Counted from the first letter of the stretch, positions 1-12,404 are shown. The stretch is 64,000 nt of DNA from an uncultured Mycoplasmataceae bacterium (GCA_949282725.1 CASDPP010000001.1:186001-250000); one strand, 5' to 3'. Notes: a model not told the origin generated them from the sequence alone. Numbers and translations: made by a program.

Positions 1-1
1 A

Positions 2-1441
2 GATTTTAAAGATGAAGTTTTAAATGAAGCAAGAAAAATAACTTGTATTGAAAAAAAAGACTTTGATGAAAGAAAAGACTTAAGATCATTACCAATTATT
101 ACCATTGACCCAACAACTTCAAAAGACTTTGATGATGCAATATATGTAAAAAAGAATAGTGATTCTTTTGATTTATATGTTTCTATTGCAGATGTAAGTC
201 ATTATGTCAAACAAAACACAGCTTTAGATAAATCAGCATATGAACGAGGATGTTCGGTATATTTAGTTGATCGGGTAATTCCGATGTTACCGCACAATAT
301 TTCTGATGATATTTGTTCACTTAATCCAAATGAAGACCGATTAACACTAACGTGTCAAATGAAAATTGATTTAAAAGGTAATATCAAAAATATAGATGTT
401 TATCCTTCTGTTATTCATAGTCACTTTCGTTTCACTTATGATCAAGTAAATGATTATATTGAAAATAAAAAATTTAATGTTCCAGTTAATAAAGAAATTA
501 TAGAAATGATTAAAGATTCTTTAGAACTTCATAAAATTTTAGATCAAAAAAAATATCAAAACGGATACATAAATTTTAATACTCCAGAACCATTAATTAA
601 AATTGATAAGAAAAACAGACCAATTGAAATTACTCAAAAAAAATCAGGTATTGCTCAAAACATGATAGAAAATTTTATGGTTAGTGCAAATGAATCTGTT
701 ACAATGTTTGTTGATAAAATAAAACTTCCTTTTATCTATCGTGTTCATGATAAACCCATCAAAGATAAACTGATTTTATTTGCTAATGATGCAAAAAGAT
801 TGGGATTTATCATTGAAAACGATTATGACAATATAACTTCAAAAGAAATATCACGTTGAATACAAAATAATAAATCTAATCCAAATATTAATTTAATTGA
901 TATGATGCTTTTAAAATGCATGTCAAAGGCAGAATATTCTACAAATAACATCGGGCATTTTGGTTTAGCAATTAAACAATATACACATTTTACTTCACCA
1001 ATTAGAAGATATGCTGATTTAATAGTTCATAGAATATTATGAAATTTTGTTTTTAAACAAAATAAAATAGGAATTGATAAAGAAAAATTAGAAGAAATAT
1101 CAAAGAATATTAATCAAAAAGAAATTATTGCAGTAAAAACTGAAAGAGATGTTAATCAAATGAAATTTGCTGAATACATGTCTAATTTTATAGGAAAACA
1201 ATTTGAAGCAATAATTACTTCTGTAAATACTTTTGGGTTTTTTGTGCAATTAGAAAATATCATTGAGGGTTTAGTTAAAATTGAAAATATTGGTAATGAT
1301 TTTTATACTTTTGATGAAAAGACAAGAGTAATTTATGGCAATAAAACAAAACAAACGTTTTCTTTAGGTAAAAAAGTATTAGTAGAGCTTATATATGCTA
1401 ATAAACACACAAAGAAAATTGAGTTTAAATTAGTAAAATAA
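2..1441 (+). CDS. rnr: Ribonuclease R (5' end outside window)
   Basis: This is a processive 3'-5' exoribonuclease of the RNB family that degrades structured RNA and, with SmpB/tmRNA, non-stop mRNAs. The visible part starts inside the RNB catalytic domain. The four metal-binding aspartates are present as D36, D42, D44 and D45 of the fragment ([12 protein letters not shown]). The C-terminus (about 1160-1441) is an S1 RNA-binding domain that ends right at the stop, without the long basic tail of the E. coli enzyme. In-frame TGA codons, for example at 857 and 1039, encode Trp. smpB follows after 14 nt, the usual rnr-smpB arrangement. Identification is secure; the start and N-terminal cold-shock domains lie upstream of the window. 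Confidence 0.96.
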
Positions 1442-1455
1442 TTTAAAATTTTAAT

Positions 1456-1896
1456 ATGAAAATATTAATTAATAATCGAAAAGCTAATTTCAACTATGAA
1501 ATTCTTGAAAAAATGGAAGCGGGAATCTCATTATTTGGTTCTGAAGTAAAATCAATCATTAAAGGAGATTGTTCAATTGATGAAGCGTTTGTAATTTTAA
1601 AAAAACAAGAAGCTTATGTAATTAACATGTATATTGCTCCATATTTACAAGCAAATATTAATAATCACGAACCAACTAGAAACAGAAAACTTTTATTGCA
1701 TAAAAATGAAATTCTAAAACTAGAATTAGAAATAAAAAAACAAAAGTTAGCATTAATAATTACTAAAGTTTACGTAGTTAAAAATAAAATTAAAATAGAA
1801 ATTGGTCTTGTTAAATCAAAAAAACAATGACAAAAGAAAGAAAAAATTAAAGAAAAAGACATTTTAAGAGAAACAAATAAATCTTATAAGATGTAA
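1456..1896 (+). CDS. smpB: SsrA-binding protein SmpB
   Basis: SmpB binds tmRNA and brings it to ribosomes stalled on mRNAs that lack a stop codon. The 146-residue product has the family's usual length. It starts with the typical NRKANFNYEI block, contains the conserved GISLFGSEVKSI segment, and ends in a Lys-rich tail of the type that folds into the mRNA channel. One TGA (1828-1830) reads as Trp just before this tail; treating it as a stop would remove the essential C-terminus. The gene sits 14 nt after rnr and is probably co-transcribed with it and with the acyl carrier protein gene downstream. The tmRNA gene is not in this window. Confidence 0.95.
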
Positions 1897-1937
1897 ATAA
1901 TATCGGTTTTCAATATATAATAAAATAAATTAGCAAT

Positions 1938-2186
1938 ATGTCTAAAACAATAATATTAGAAACAATCATTGAAATTATCAAAGAATACGGTATCAATATT
2001 GATGTAAAATCTTTAGATTTTAATATGCCTATGAAAAAAATTGGAATAGATTCAATTTTAGGAATTAGCATTATTGTTAGTCTTGAAAAGAAACTTAATA
2101 TTAGAATACCTGATAATTTATTAACTAAAATCACAACAATTAATGAATTAATTGATGTTTGTGAAAAACTTTCAAATTCTAATTAG
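1938..2186 (+). CDS. acpP: Acyl carrier protein-like phosphopantetheine protein
   Basis: The 82-residue acidic/hydrophobic helical protein has the carrier-protein signature GIDSI, so Ser39 is the expected 4'-phosphopantetheine attachment site. The length matches bacterial ACPs. Mollicutes generally lack full fatty-acid synthesis, so a role in lipid or glycerolipid acyl transfer is inferred. It lies 41 nt after smpB. Its TAG stop (2184-2186) shares its last two bases with the first two bases of the tRNA-Trp gene, so tRNA 5' processing of a joint transcript would cut this mRNA inside its own stop codon. Confidence 0.85.
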   Translation: MSKTIILETIIEIIKEYGINIDVKSLDFNMPMKKIGIDSILGISIIVSLEKKLNIRIPDNLLTKITTINELIDVCEKLSNSN

Positions 2187-2259
2187 GGGTGTAGTTCAAT
2201 GGTAGAACAGCGGTCTTCAAAACCGTTTGTTGTGGGTTCAAGTCCTGCCACCCCTGCCA
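2185..2259 (+). tRNA. trnW: tRNA-Trp(UCA), decodes UGA and UGG
   Basis: A complete cloverleaf with encoded CCA. The acceptor AGGGGTG (2185-2191) pairs perfectly with CACCCCT (2249-2255), the discriminator is G, and the CCA is at 2257-2259. The anticodon TCA is at 2217-2219 in the loop CTTCAAA. The 5' start with A and the overall sequence resemble known mycoplasma tRNA-Trp(UCA). This tRNA explains the many in-frame TGA codons. The 5' end overlaps the acp stop codon by two bases. Confidence 0.96.
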
Positions 2260-2271
2260 AATAAAATTAAC

Positions 2272-2299
2272 AATAACTATCTTATGATAGTTATTTTTT
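2272..2299 (+). terminator. Intrinsic terminator after tRNA-Trp
   Basis: A perfect 10-bp inverted repeat (AATAACTATC / GATAGTTATT) with a TTAT loop is followed by a T run. It closes the rnr-smpB-acp-tRNA-Trp unit just before folD. The stem is AT-rich, as expected in this genome. Confidence 0.75.
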
Positions 2300-2318
2300 A
2301 TTATAATTATTACAAGAT

Positions 2319-3176
2319 ATGAAAATTCTTAGTGGTCGTGATTTATCCAAACAATTAGAAGAAAAATATATTGATGAAATTAAACACTTACAAGCAAAAG
2401 GAATAAACCCCACTCTTAATATTATTCAAGTAGGAAATAATCAAGCTAGTAATGTTTATATTGGTAACAAGGTAAAATTAAGCAAAAGATTAAATTTTCA
2501 ATGTAATCATATAAAATATGATGAAAAAATTAGCAATGAAGAATTAATACAAAATATAAAAAAATTTAATAATGATGATTCTGTCCATGGTATTTTAGTT
2601 CAGCTACCATTGCCAAAACACTTAAACGAATCATTAGTCATTGAAGCAATTGACCCAAATAAAGATGTTGATTGTTTTTCAAACACAAATGTAGGTAAGT
2701 TGTGAACGGAAAAAAGAGATATTAGTAAATTACTAAAACCATGCACTCCGTTTGGAGTTATTACTTTATTAAAAAGTAATCACATTCCAATATCTGGAAA
2801 AAATGTTGTAATTATTAATAGAAGTAATATTGTAGGTAAACCATTAGCAGCATTATTTTTATTAGAAGATGCCACTGTTACTGTTTGCCATTCAAAAACA
2901 CAAAACCTTAAAGATTTTACAAGAAAAGCAGATATTTTAGTGTCAGCCGTTGGAATTGCTAACTATATTGATGAATCATACGTCAAAAATAATGCTATTT
3001 GTGTAGATGTTTCTATTAATAGAGATGTTAATGGAAAATTGTGTGGTGATTTTAATTTTGAAAGTGTAAGTGATAAATGTTCATACATTACACCAGTTCC
3101 GGGCGGAATAGGACCAATGACAATTATTTCTTTATTACATAACTTACTATTAGTAACAAAGAATAAAATTAAATAA
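2319..3176 (+). CDS. folD: Bifunctional methylenetetrahydrofolate dehydrogenase/cyclohydrolase
   Basis: FolD interconverts 5,10-methylene-, methenyl- and 10-formyl-tetrahydrofolate, supplying formyl groups for initiator tRNA (see fmt) and one-carbon units. The product is 285 aa, the family length. The catalytic Tyr47/Lys51 pair lies in YIGNK. The nucleotide-binding motif NRSNIVGKP and the C-terminal PVPGGIGPMT signature are clear. One TGA (2703-2705) codes for Trp. A TATAAT -10 box lies about 11 nt before the ATG and no Shine-Dalgarno is obvious, a pattern seen at several genes here. Confidence 0.96.
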
Positions 3177-3210
3177 TATTAATTTATTAATATTATAATA
3201 TTAAAGATAG

Positions 3211-5124
<1,914 letters not shown>

Positions 5125-5127
5125 GGT

Positions 5128-7599
5128 ATGTCAGATAAAAACAAACAAAATAATATCATTATAGAAAAAAATTTAGAAGACATAATGTCAGAAGGTTTTG
5201 GAAGATATGCTAAATATATTATTCAAGACCGTGCTCTTCCAGATATTCGTGACGGTTTAAAACCGGTTCAAAGAAGAATATTATATGCAATGAATAACTT
5301 ACAGTTATTTTATGATCGTCCACATAAAAAATCTGCTCGTGTTGTTGGGGAAGTAATTGGTAAATACCATCCACACGGTGATAGTTCAATTTATGAAGCA
5401 ATGGTTAGAATGTCTCAACAATGAAAAAATAATATTCCTTTAGTAGATATGCATGGAAACAACGGTTCTATTGATGGAGATAGCCCCGCAGCAATGCGTT
5501 ATACAGAATCGCGATTAAGCCATTTAGGTCAAGTACTAACAAAGGGTTTGGAAAAAAATATTGTGAAATTTATTTCTAACTTTGATGATACTGAATCAGA
5601 ACCTACTGTTTTACCTACACTAATTCCTAATTTAATGATTAATGGTGCTTCAGGAATTGCGGCAGGATATGCTACTAATATTCCGACATTTAATTTCAAT
5701 GAAATAGTTGATGCAATTATTACTAGAATTGATTCGCCAAATTGTTTTGTATCTACAATTGAAAAAGTAATGCCCGGACCAGATTTCCCAACTAGAGGAA
5801 TTATTTTAAACCAAAAGGGTATTAGAGATGCATATGAGACAGGAAAGGGAAAAATTACTATTCGTGCTAGAATGGAAAAAGTAAATTCAAGAAAAGTAAT
5901 TATTACTGAAATCCCTTATGAAACAAATAAATCTCAAATTGTTAAAAATATTGATGAATTAAAAGAGAAATACGAAGTAATGAATATTGAATCTGTTGTT
6001 GATGAATCAGATCGGAATGGAATTTGTATTGCTCTTAATTTTAAAAATAGTTTTGACTTTGAATTTATAAAAACTCTTTTATATAAAAATACACAATTAC
6101 AAATTACATATCCAATTAATATTGTAGCAATTAAAAATGCTAAACCATACCAAGTTCCTATTTTATTTTTTCTAGACTCATTTATTGAACATATAAATGA
6201 AGTGACTATTAAATCTTTTCAATACGATTTACAAAAAGCATCTGGTAGAAAAGAAATTATTGAAGGATTAATAAGAGCAATAAAATTCTTAGATGATGTA
6301 ATTTATTTAATAAGACACTCATCAAATAAAGAAAATGCTAAAGAAAATTTAATTAAAAAATATCAATTTACTGAAAAACAAGCTGAGGCTATAGTAAATC
6401 TTCGACTATATAGATTATCTAATAGTGATGTTGATGAGTTAAAAAAAGAATTAGAAGAATTAATTGCTAAAATTAATGAATATCAATTGTTAATTTCAAA
6501 TCAAACTGCTAGATTTAATTGAATCAAATCTAAACTTCGTGAATATAAGAAAATTTTTGGAACAGAAAGAAAAACAGAAATTAGTCATGAAGATGATAAA
6601 TTAATAGTAAATATTAATGATACAATTGAAAATAGAGAAAAAATTATTATTGTATCGCGCCAAGGATACTTAAAAAACATTTCAAAAAAATCCTATGCTC
6701 AATCTGATTTAAATGACAATAAATTAAAAGAATTAGATGTTATTGCAGCTAAATTTGTTTCTAACCAAAGGGATAAAGTTGTATTAATAACAAATAAAGG
6801 AAAATATATTACAATTCCTACATTTAAAATTGAAGAATCAAAAATAAAAGATATGGGTACTCATATAAATAACATCATTACCATTGGGGATAATGAAAAA
6901 GTTATTTATGCTTTTAATTATGATAATAAATTATCGGATGAAAGACTAATTTGTTTAGTTACTAAAAACAATAAAATTAAAATGGTTAAACTTAATAGTT
7001 TAAATATTAACAAAAACATTAAATCATCAACCATTATGAATCTTGATCAAAATGATGAACTTGTCTCTGCTTTTATTTTTGATAAGGAAGATTCAAATAA
7101 TAAAATAGGAATAATTACAGAACAAGGTTTAGGTTTGGTATACTCATCACAACAAGTTCCAATTCTTTCATCTAATGCTAGCGGAGTAAAAGCGTTAAAT
7201 ATTAAAACAGATGATCATATTGCTGGAATATTTGATGCTAATAATCAAGATAAATATGTGTTAATAAGTTGTTTTAATGGATTTAAAAGACTAAAAATAA
7301 GTGAATTTCCTTTTGGAAATAGATCAAATGTTGGAAAACAAATAACATTATCATCTAGTTCTGATAATAAAAAAGTTAAATATATTAGCTTGATTAATAA
7401 AAATAATCAAATATCTTTTGTAGATACTGATAAAAAACACTATATAATATCTTATAGTGATGCCCAAATAGGTTCAAAGGATTCAGGGGTATTTTCTTAT
7501 AAAAATAAAAAAGTTTTACAAGCATCTGTGTTTGATTCAGATATTGAACTAGAACAAAACAAACAAGAAGAAAAACAACCACCTAAAATACTATTCTAA
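5128..7599 (+). CDS. parC: DNA topoisomerase IV subunit A
   Basis: ParC is the breakage-reunion subunit that pairs with ParE. The product is 823 aa. The winged-helix/tower region contains [21 protein letters not shown] (Gln before RR is ParC-like; GyrA usually has His). The catalytic Tyr125 is in AAMRYTE, preceded by the [11 protein letters not shown] block. The C-terminal third (from about residue 500) is a beta-pinwheel domain of repeated blades. TGA codons at 5422 and 6520 are Trp. The gene starts 3 nt after parE. The [14 protein letters not shown] stretch is the quinolone-resistance determining region and looks wild type. Confidence 0.95.
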
Positions 7600-7601
7600 C
7601 T

Positions 7602-8168
7602 ATGGCGATTAAAAATACATGATTAAACTTTTTTAAACCAAACATTTATGTCAAAAATTTTCGTGACATCAATATTAATATGCTTGAAAAATATAACATA
7701 AAACTTATTATTTGTGATTTAGATAATACCCTTACACCGCATTTTAACCATTTACCTTCGCTTGAAAGTATTAAATTTGTTGATAAAATTAAAAATAATG
7801 GTTTGTATTTTGTTTTAGCATCAAATAATATTAAGAAAAGAACAAAAGCTTTTGCAGAAAAACTAAAACCACATGATGTAATGTGATTAGCTTTTAAACC
7901 ATTTACTTTTAAAATTAAAAAAATAATTAAAAAATATAAAGTTAAACCTGAAGAAGTTTTATTTATTGGTGATCAATTTTTGCTTGATATTTTTTGTGCT
8001 AATTTGATTGGTGCAAAAAGTATTCTTGTATTACCTAAATTTGATTTTAGTGACAAAAGAACGAGCATTTCATCATTTACTGAAAAATTTATTTATCAGA
8101 AATTGCAACATAAAAATATGTTAAACTCTTCAGTTTATAAAGACGAAACTTATTATGAAATCTTATAA
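7602..8168 (+). CDS. YqeG-family HAD-IIIA phosphatase
   Basis: A haloacid-dehalogenase-type phosphatase of the YqeG/GEP4 group (188 aa). Motif I, ICDLDNTLTPH, supplies the nucleophile D39 and acid/base D41; motif II is LASNN; motif III/IV is FIGDQFLLDIF. Family members act on phosphatidylglycerophosphate in fungi; the bacterial substrate is not established. The ATG is 2 nt after the parC stop, and a TGA Trp occurs at residue 7. The gene's last 14 nt overlap the start of nadD, which fits the conserved yqeG-nadD-yqeK neighbourhood of Firmicutes. Confidence 0.85.
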
Positions 8169-9210
8169 AAAAATATTATTATTTGGTGGTGTTTTTGATC
8201 CAATTCATATTGGACATACAAAAATTCTTAAAAAAGCAATAGATAAAATTAAACCAGACATAACTTATGTTGTTCCTAATAAAATTCCACCATTAAAAAG
8301 TTCTTTACCTATTTCAAACGATTTTGAAAGAGTTAAAATGATAGAATTAGCTATTTCAGGAATGAAAAAAGTTGAAGTTTGTAATTATGAAATAGAAAGT
8401 AATTCATTCTATAAGTCTTATACATTTCTATTATTAAGATATTTTAAAAAACTTTATCCTGATGCAAAACTATATTTTTTAATAGGGTATGATCGTTATT
8501 TAGATTTTAAAAAATGAGAAAAACATGAAAAAGTAAGTTCATTATGTACATTAGTTGTAGCAAACAGAAATGGTAACTGTAATAAAAAAGTAGATAATGT
8601 AATTTTTATTAATGTTCCTGAAGTAAAAATTTCTAGTCATGAGCTAAGAAATAAATTAAATCCTGCCTTTTTAGATAAAAAAGTACTTGAATATATAATT
8701 TCAAGAGGAATATATTTAAAACAGCAAATCAAACCGTTAATGTCAAACTATCGATTCAATCACTCAATAAGGGTGGCATTAACAGCTCACGAGTTTGCTA
8801 AAAAATATAATTCCATTAAATTATCTAAACAAGCTAAAGTTGCTGCATTATGTCATGATATAGCAAAAGAATTTTCTCAAGAAAAACTTTTATCTATTGT
8901 AGGTAAAAACTACAATAAAAAACTATATCCAACAATTCATACAACACATGGTTTAGCTGCAAGTATATTTGTACAAAAAAAATTTTTAATTAAAGATAAA
9001 GCAATTCTTAGTGCTATTAAAAATCATGTAATTCCACCAAAAAATGCATCTGTGTTAGATAAAATTATTTATTGTGCCGATAAACTAGAACCAGCAAGAA
9101 CAAATAAAGACATCCCAAAAAGAAAAGAATTATATGAGTTAGCATGTAATAATATTGATAAAGCCTTTAAAACCGTTTTAAAATTTAATGAAGAAAAATA
9201 TAAAAAATAA
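8155..9210 (+). CDS. nadD: NadD-YqeK fusion: nicotinate-nucleotide adenylyltransferase plus HD hydrolase
   Basis: One uninterrupted 351-residue frame joins two enzymes that are separate in most Firmicutes. Residues 1-190 are NaMN adenylyltransferase (NAD synthesis), with GGVFDPIHIGH at 11-21 including the HxGH nucleotidyl-transfer motif. Residues 196-351 are the YqeK HD-domain phosphohydrolase, with H203 and the H233-D234 pair; YqeK homologues hydrolyse Ap4A. No TAA/TAG lies between the parts and the single TGA (8515) is Trp. A similar fusion is known in M. genitalium and relatives. The start overlaps yqeG by 14 nt. Confidence 0.92.
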
Positions 9211-9212
9211 AT

Positions 9213-9860
9213 ATGATTGGAATAATTGTTGCTTTAGAAAAAGAGCTTTTGATTGATAAAAAGAAAATTAAAAATTATAAACAAACAAAAGTTTTGAGTT
9301 TTAAAGTAATTACTTTTGAATATCAAAAAAAAGATTTTGTTTTAATTTTTTCAGGAGTTGGTAAAGCTAATGCGGCAGCTGCAACAACGACTATTATTTC
9401 TAAATTTAAAATTGATTTTCTAATTAATTTAGGAAGTGCTTGCAGTATTGATAAAACAATAAAACCTTACCAATATTTAGCGATTGATAAATTATTTTAT
9501 GGTGATGTTAATTTAACTACATTTGGTTATCAAATAAATCAAATGGCAGGAGAAAAAAAATTTTTTAACACAAATAAAAAAATAATTTCAAAAATTAAAC
9601 AATGCAATAAATTTGTATCGATTGCAACAGTAGATACTTTTGTTGATGCAAAAAATATATCTAGTTTTAAAATTAATCCTATTTGTAAATTAATTGATAT
9701 GGAAAGTTGTGCAATAGCACAAACAGCCGAAAAACTAAAAATTCCTTTTGCTAGTATTAAATTTGTTTCAGATACAATTTATAAACCAAGCAATTCTAAA
9801 CAATGAGAACAAAGTTTGAAGAAATCAGATTTATTCTCGCTAATTTTATGTCTCGCTTAA
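9213..9860 (+). CDS. mtnN: 5'-methylthioadenosine/S-adenosylhomocysteine nucleosidase
   Basis: This nucleosidase removes adenine from methylthioadenosine and S-adenosylhomocysteine, clearing by-products of methylation by enzymes such as TrmB and MiaB. It is 215 aa. Visible family features are the N-terminal GIIVALEKE segment, a glycine-rich phosphorylase-fold loop SGVGKANAA, the purine-site DMESCAIAQ and the catalytic Asp in VSDTIY. A TGA (9804) is Trp; the true end is TAA at 9858-9860. The ATG is 2 nt after nadD, and the 3' end overlaps trmB by 13 nt. Confidence 0.92.
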
Positions 9861-10498
9861 GAAACATACCTAACGCAATAAATAAAATCAAAAAATCAAA
9901 ACTAGTTTTAGATTCTAACAAAAAAATAAATATTAGGAAAATATTTAAAAACAACAATCATCTAATTGTTGATTTAGGATGTGGAAAAGGAGATTTTATA
10001 ATTAAAAATGCAATTAACTATCCTAAAAACAATTACTTAGGTATAGAAAAAAATCCAACAATTGTTTTAAAAATACTTAATAAAATTAATAATTTAGATA
10101 AAGTTCCTGATAATTTATATTTTATTTGTGCTAGTGCAGAAAATTTGTTAAAAATTATTAAACCTAAATCATTAGAAACACTATTTTTAAATTTTTCTGA
10201 TCCTTGACCTAAAAAAAGACATTTTAAAAGAAGGTTAACATATAAATCGTTTTTAAACATTTATTACAAAATCTTAAAGTCTAATGGAAAATTAATAATT
10301 AAAACTGATAATTTAAACTTATATGAATTTAGTTTAGAGGAACTAAAAAAATTTAAAAAATTAAAATTAATTTTTTATTCTAGTGACATTTATAAAAATA
10401 AAAAAATAGATATTGAAAAAGAGATAATGTCCGAATATGAAAAAAAATTTTATTTACAGAAAAAACCTGTAAATAAAATTATTGCTCAAAAGATATAA
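9848..10498 (+). CDS. trmB: tRNA (guanine-N7-)-methyltransferase
   Basis: TrmB uses SAM to make m7G46 in tRNA variable loops. The 216-residue product has the SAM-binding DLGCGKGDF loop, the FSDPWPKKRH signature and a late KTDN element. I chose ATG 9848 because it begins MSRLRNIP, matching the usual TrmB N-terminus; an ATG at 9803 in the same frame would add 15 atypical residues. The DPWP Trp is a TGA codon. It overlaps mtnN by 13 nt. The stop lies 2 nt from the rpsD stop on the opposite strand, with no room for a separate terminator. Confidence 0.93.
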
Positions 10499-10500
10499 TG

Positions 10501-11106
10501 TTATTTAACTAAACGGTTATATCATTCAACAACGTATGTTTCGTTAATATCTGGATTTAATTCTGCTCTTTCAGGATATCTAAGATATTTACCAATTAAA
10601 GTATTTTTATCAAGTTCTACAAAACCTACGGGTGTAAATTGACCGTCAAATTTAATAATCTTTTTACTTTTTTCTTTAACTGTAATAACAGATTCTAAAG
10701 GGACAACAATAGAAGGAATTGTACATTTTTTACCATTTAATAAAATATGACCATGACTAACTAATTGTCTAGCAGCTCTTCTTGTATTAGCAAATCCTAA
10801 TCGATAAACAATGTTATCTAATCTACTTTCTAATATTCTTAACAATGATAAACTTGTAGAACCTTTCATTTTTTTAGCAGTTGCAAAAAAACGTCTAAAC
10901 TGTTTATCAGTTAAACCATACATTAATGCTAGTTTTTGTTTTTCTTTTTGTTGTTCTCCGTACCCTGACAACTTTTTATTAGCAGCTCCGTGTTGACCTG
11001 GTGCGTATGTTCTTTTTTTACCTTTTAAAAATTCTTTATTATTTTCTAATAAAGAAAAGCCTAATCTACGTGATTTTTTGTGTATACTTCCTATGTATCT
11101 TGACAT
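10501..11106 (-). CDS. rpsD: 30S ribosomal protein S4
   Basis: S4 is a primary 16S rRNA-binding protein that nucleates small-subunit assembly. The 201 residues begin MSRYIGSIHKKSRRLG, have no N-terminal zinc cysteines (C- form), contain the KEKQKL and YGLTDKQFRRFF blocks, and an S4 fold (about 90-155) with ESRLDN and VSHGHILLNGKK. A TGA near the C-terminus codes Trp, giving the end WYNRLVK. It is a single-gene unit: trmB converges on it with a 2-nt gap. A TATAAT box about 25 nt upstream (11130-11135 on this strand) is a plausible promoter. Confidence 0.96.
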
Positions 11107-11185
11107 TATATTATCTGTATGTAATGTATATTATATTAAAAAATAAAAAAAATATAAATATATTTTGAAATATTCTTATTAAATA

Positions 11186-11191
11186 TATAAT
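11186..11191 (+). promoter_or_regulatory. -10 box for tRNA-Ser
   Basis: TATAAT lies 13 nt before the mature 5' end of the tRNA-Ser gene in an otherwise A/T-only stretch. No clear -35 is seen, which is common in mycoplasma promoters. Confidence 0.5.
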
Positions 11192-11204
11192 ATATTTATC
11201 ATTC

Positions 11205-11293
11205 GGAGACGTACTCAAGTGGTTAAGAGGACACCCTGCTAAGGTGTTAGATCGTTCTGCGATGCATGGGTTCGAATCCCATCGTCTCCGCCA
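11205..11293 (+). tRNA. trnS: tRNA-Ser(GCU)
   Basis: An 89-nt class II tRNA with a long variable arm. The acceptor GGAGACG (11205-11211) pairs with CGTCTCC (11283-11289), discriminator G, with encoded CCA. The anticodon GCT sits in the loop CTGCTAA. The T-loop reads GGGTTCGAATCCC. An acyltransferase-like gene starts 31 nt downstream. Confidence 0.96.
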
Positions 11294-11324
11294 TTTTAAA
11301 AATAACGAACGAGCGTTCATATTA

Positions 11325-12404
11325 ATGAATAATATTAAAAAAACATCAGAAAGAATAGTAGGAATTGAGATTCTAAGATACATCTTGATGATGTTTTTAG
11401 TTTTCCAACACCTACAAGAACAATGCTTGCCTGAAAATCAGCATGGATTTTTACCTATTGTAGCAACGATAACAGTCCCCGCTTTTTTTATGATTACCGG
11501 TTTTTTTGATAACGGGGGAGGGAATAGATTTTATAAATTTCTCAAAATTTTTCTAAGTTGAATGATTTTTGGGATTATATTTCAAGAAATTTTCTATCTT
11601 TGTAACTTAGCTCCGCTTTCTCCGTTTGAACAAATTTTTACATTTCAATACATAAAAGACGGGTTATCAACTTGATGATTTTTATACATTTTGTTTTGGA
11701 TATATTTATTTAGCCCTTACATTCATAAATTTATTAATAATTATTTTAAAGCTTCTTGTATTTTATCTTTTTTATTATTTTTATTATTAAATTTTTGAAT
11801 GTATCAAATTTTTATTTATAAAACACAAACTTTAGATGGATATATGGATTTTATAACTCCAATCATGTTGTTACGTGGTTTTTTTTATTTTATGTTGGGT
11901 GTGATTTTCAAAAAAATAAAATTAAATTCATTTAGTCAAATGATAATTGGATTAATATTTATCACAATCTATTTTATTTTTTTATTTGGAATAAAACAAC
12001 TATATTATGACAAACAACCGAATCCAGATTATTTTTGATTTGACATGGCAAGAAATTATTTCAGCATAATTTTAATTTTAGGATCATGTGGGTTGATATT
12101 ATTTTTCAGCAACATTAATCCAAAAAATAAGTTCATTAATAGTTTATTTTACCTTTTAGGTAAAGTATCAATTTGCATCTATTTATTTCACGGATTATTT
12201 TTTGATATTTTTCAAAAATTCATTCCTTCTTGGAATATAGAAACATCAATTTTATCTTCTAGTTCATATACATGCTTGTATTTATCTATCTTATCTTGTT
12301 CTACTGTGTTTGGATTTATTTTTTTAATTCCTCAAAAATATTTATTAAATTCAATATCAATTATTTTTGATAATTTTACAAATTGATATGAAAAAATTAG
12401 TTAA
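11325..12404 (+). CDS. Acyltransferase-3 family membrane protein
   Basis: A 359-residue, roughly ten-helix membrane protein. The N-terminus has the acyltransferase-3 layout: RIVGIEILRYILM, then a His in VFQHLQ about 10 residues later, followed by TVPAFFMITGF. Members O-acylate sugars or other surface glycoconjugates using acyl-CoA. The substrate is unknown; a surface polysaccharide such as that made by the 56-60 kb locus is one possibility. It lies directly behind tRNA-Ser with no close neighbour of related function. Its stop overlaps the 3' end of the convergent MATE gene by 8 nt. Several TGA Trp codons show it is adapted to this code. Confidence 0.75.

Noticed and set aside
2703-2705. Apparent internal stops (TGA) in folD and most other genes, suggesting pseudogenes
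   Set aside because: TGA falls at conserved Trp positions throughout and a tRNA-Trp(UCA) gene is present, so these are sense codons.
9803-9847. Earlier ATG for trmB
   Set aside because: It would place 58 nt inside mtnN and add residues not typical of TrmB, whose usual start matches MSRLRNIP at 9848.
11307-11318. Short inverted repeat GAACG-AG-CGTTC before the acyltransferase
   Set aside because: Five-bp arms with a two-base loop are too short to form a stable hairpin and no operator family fits.
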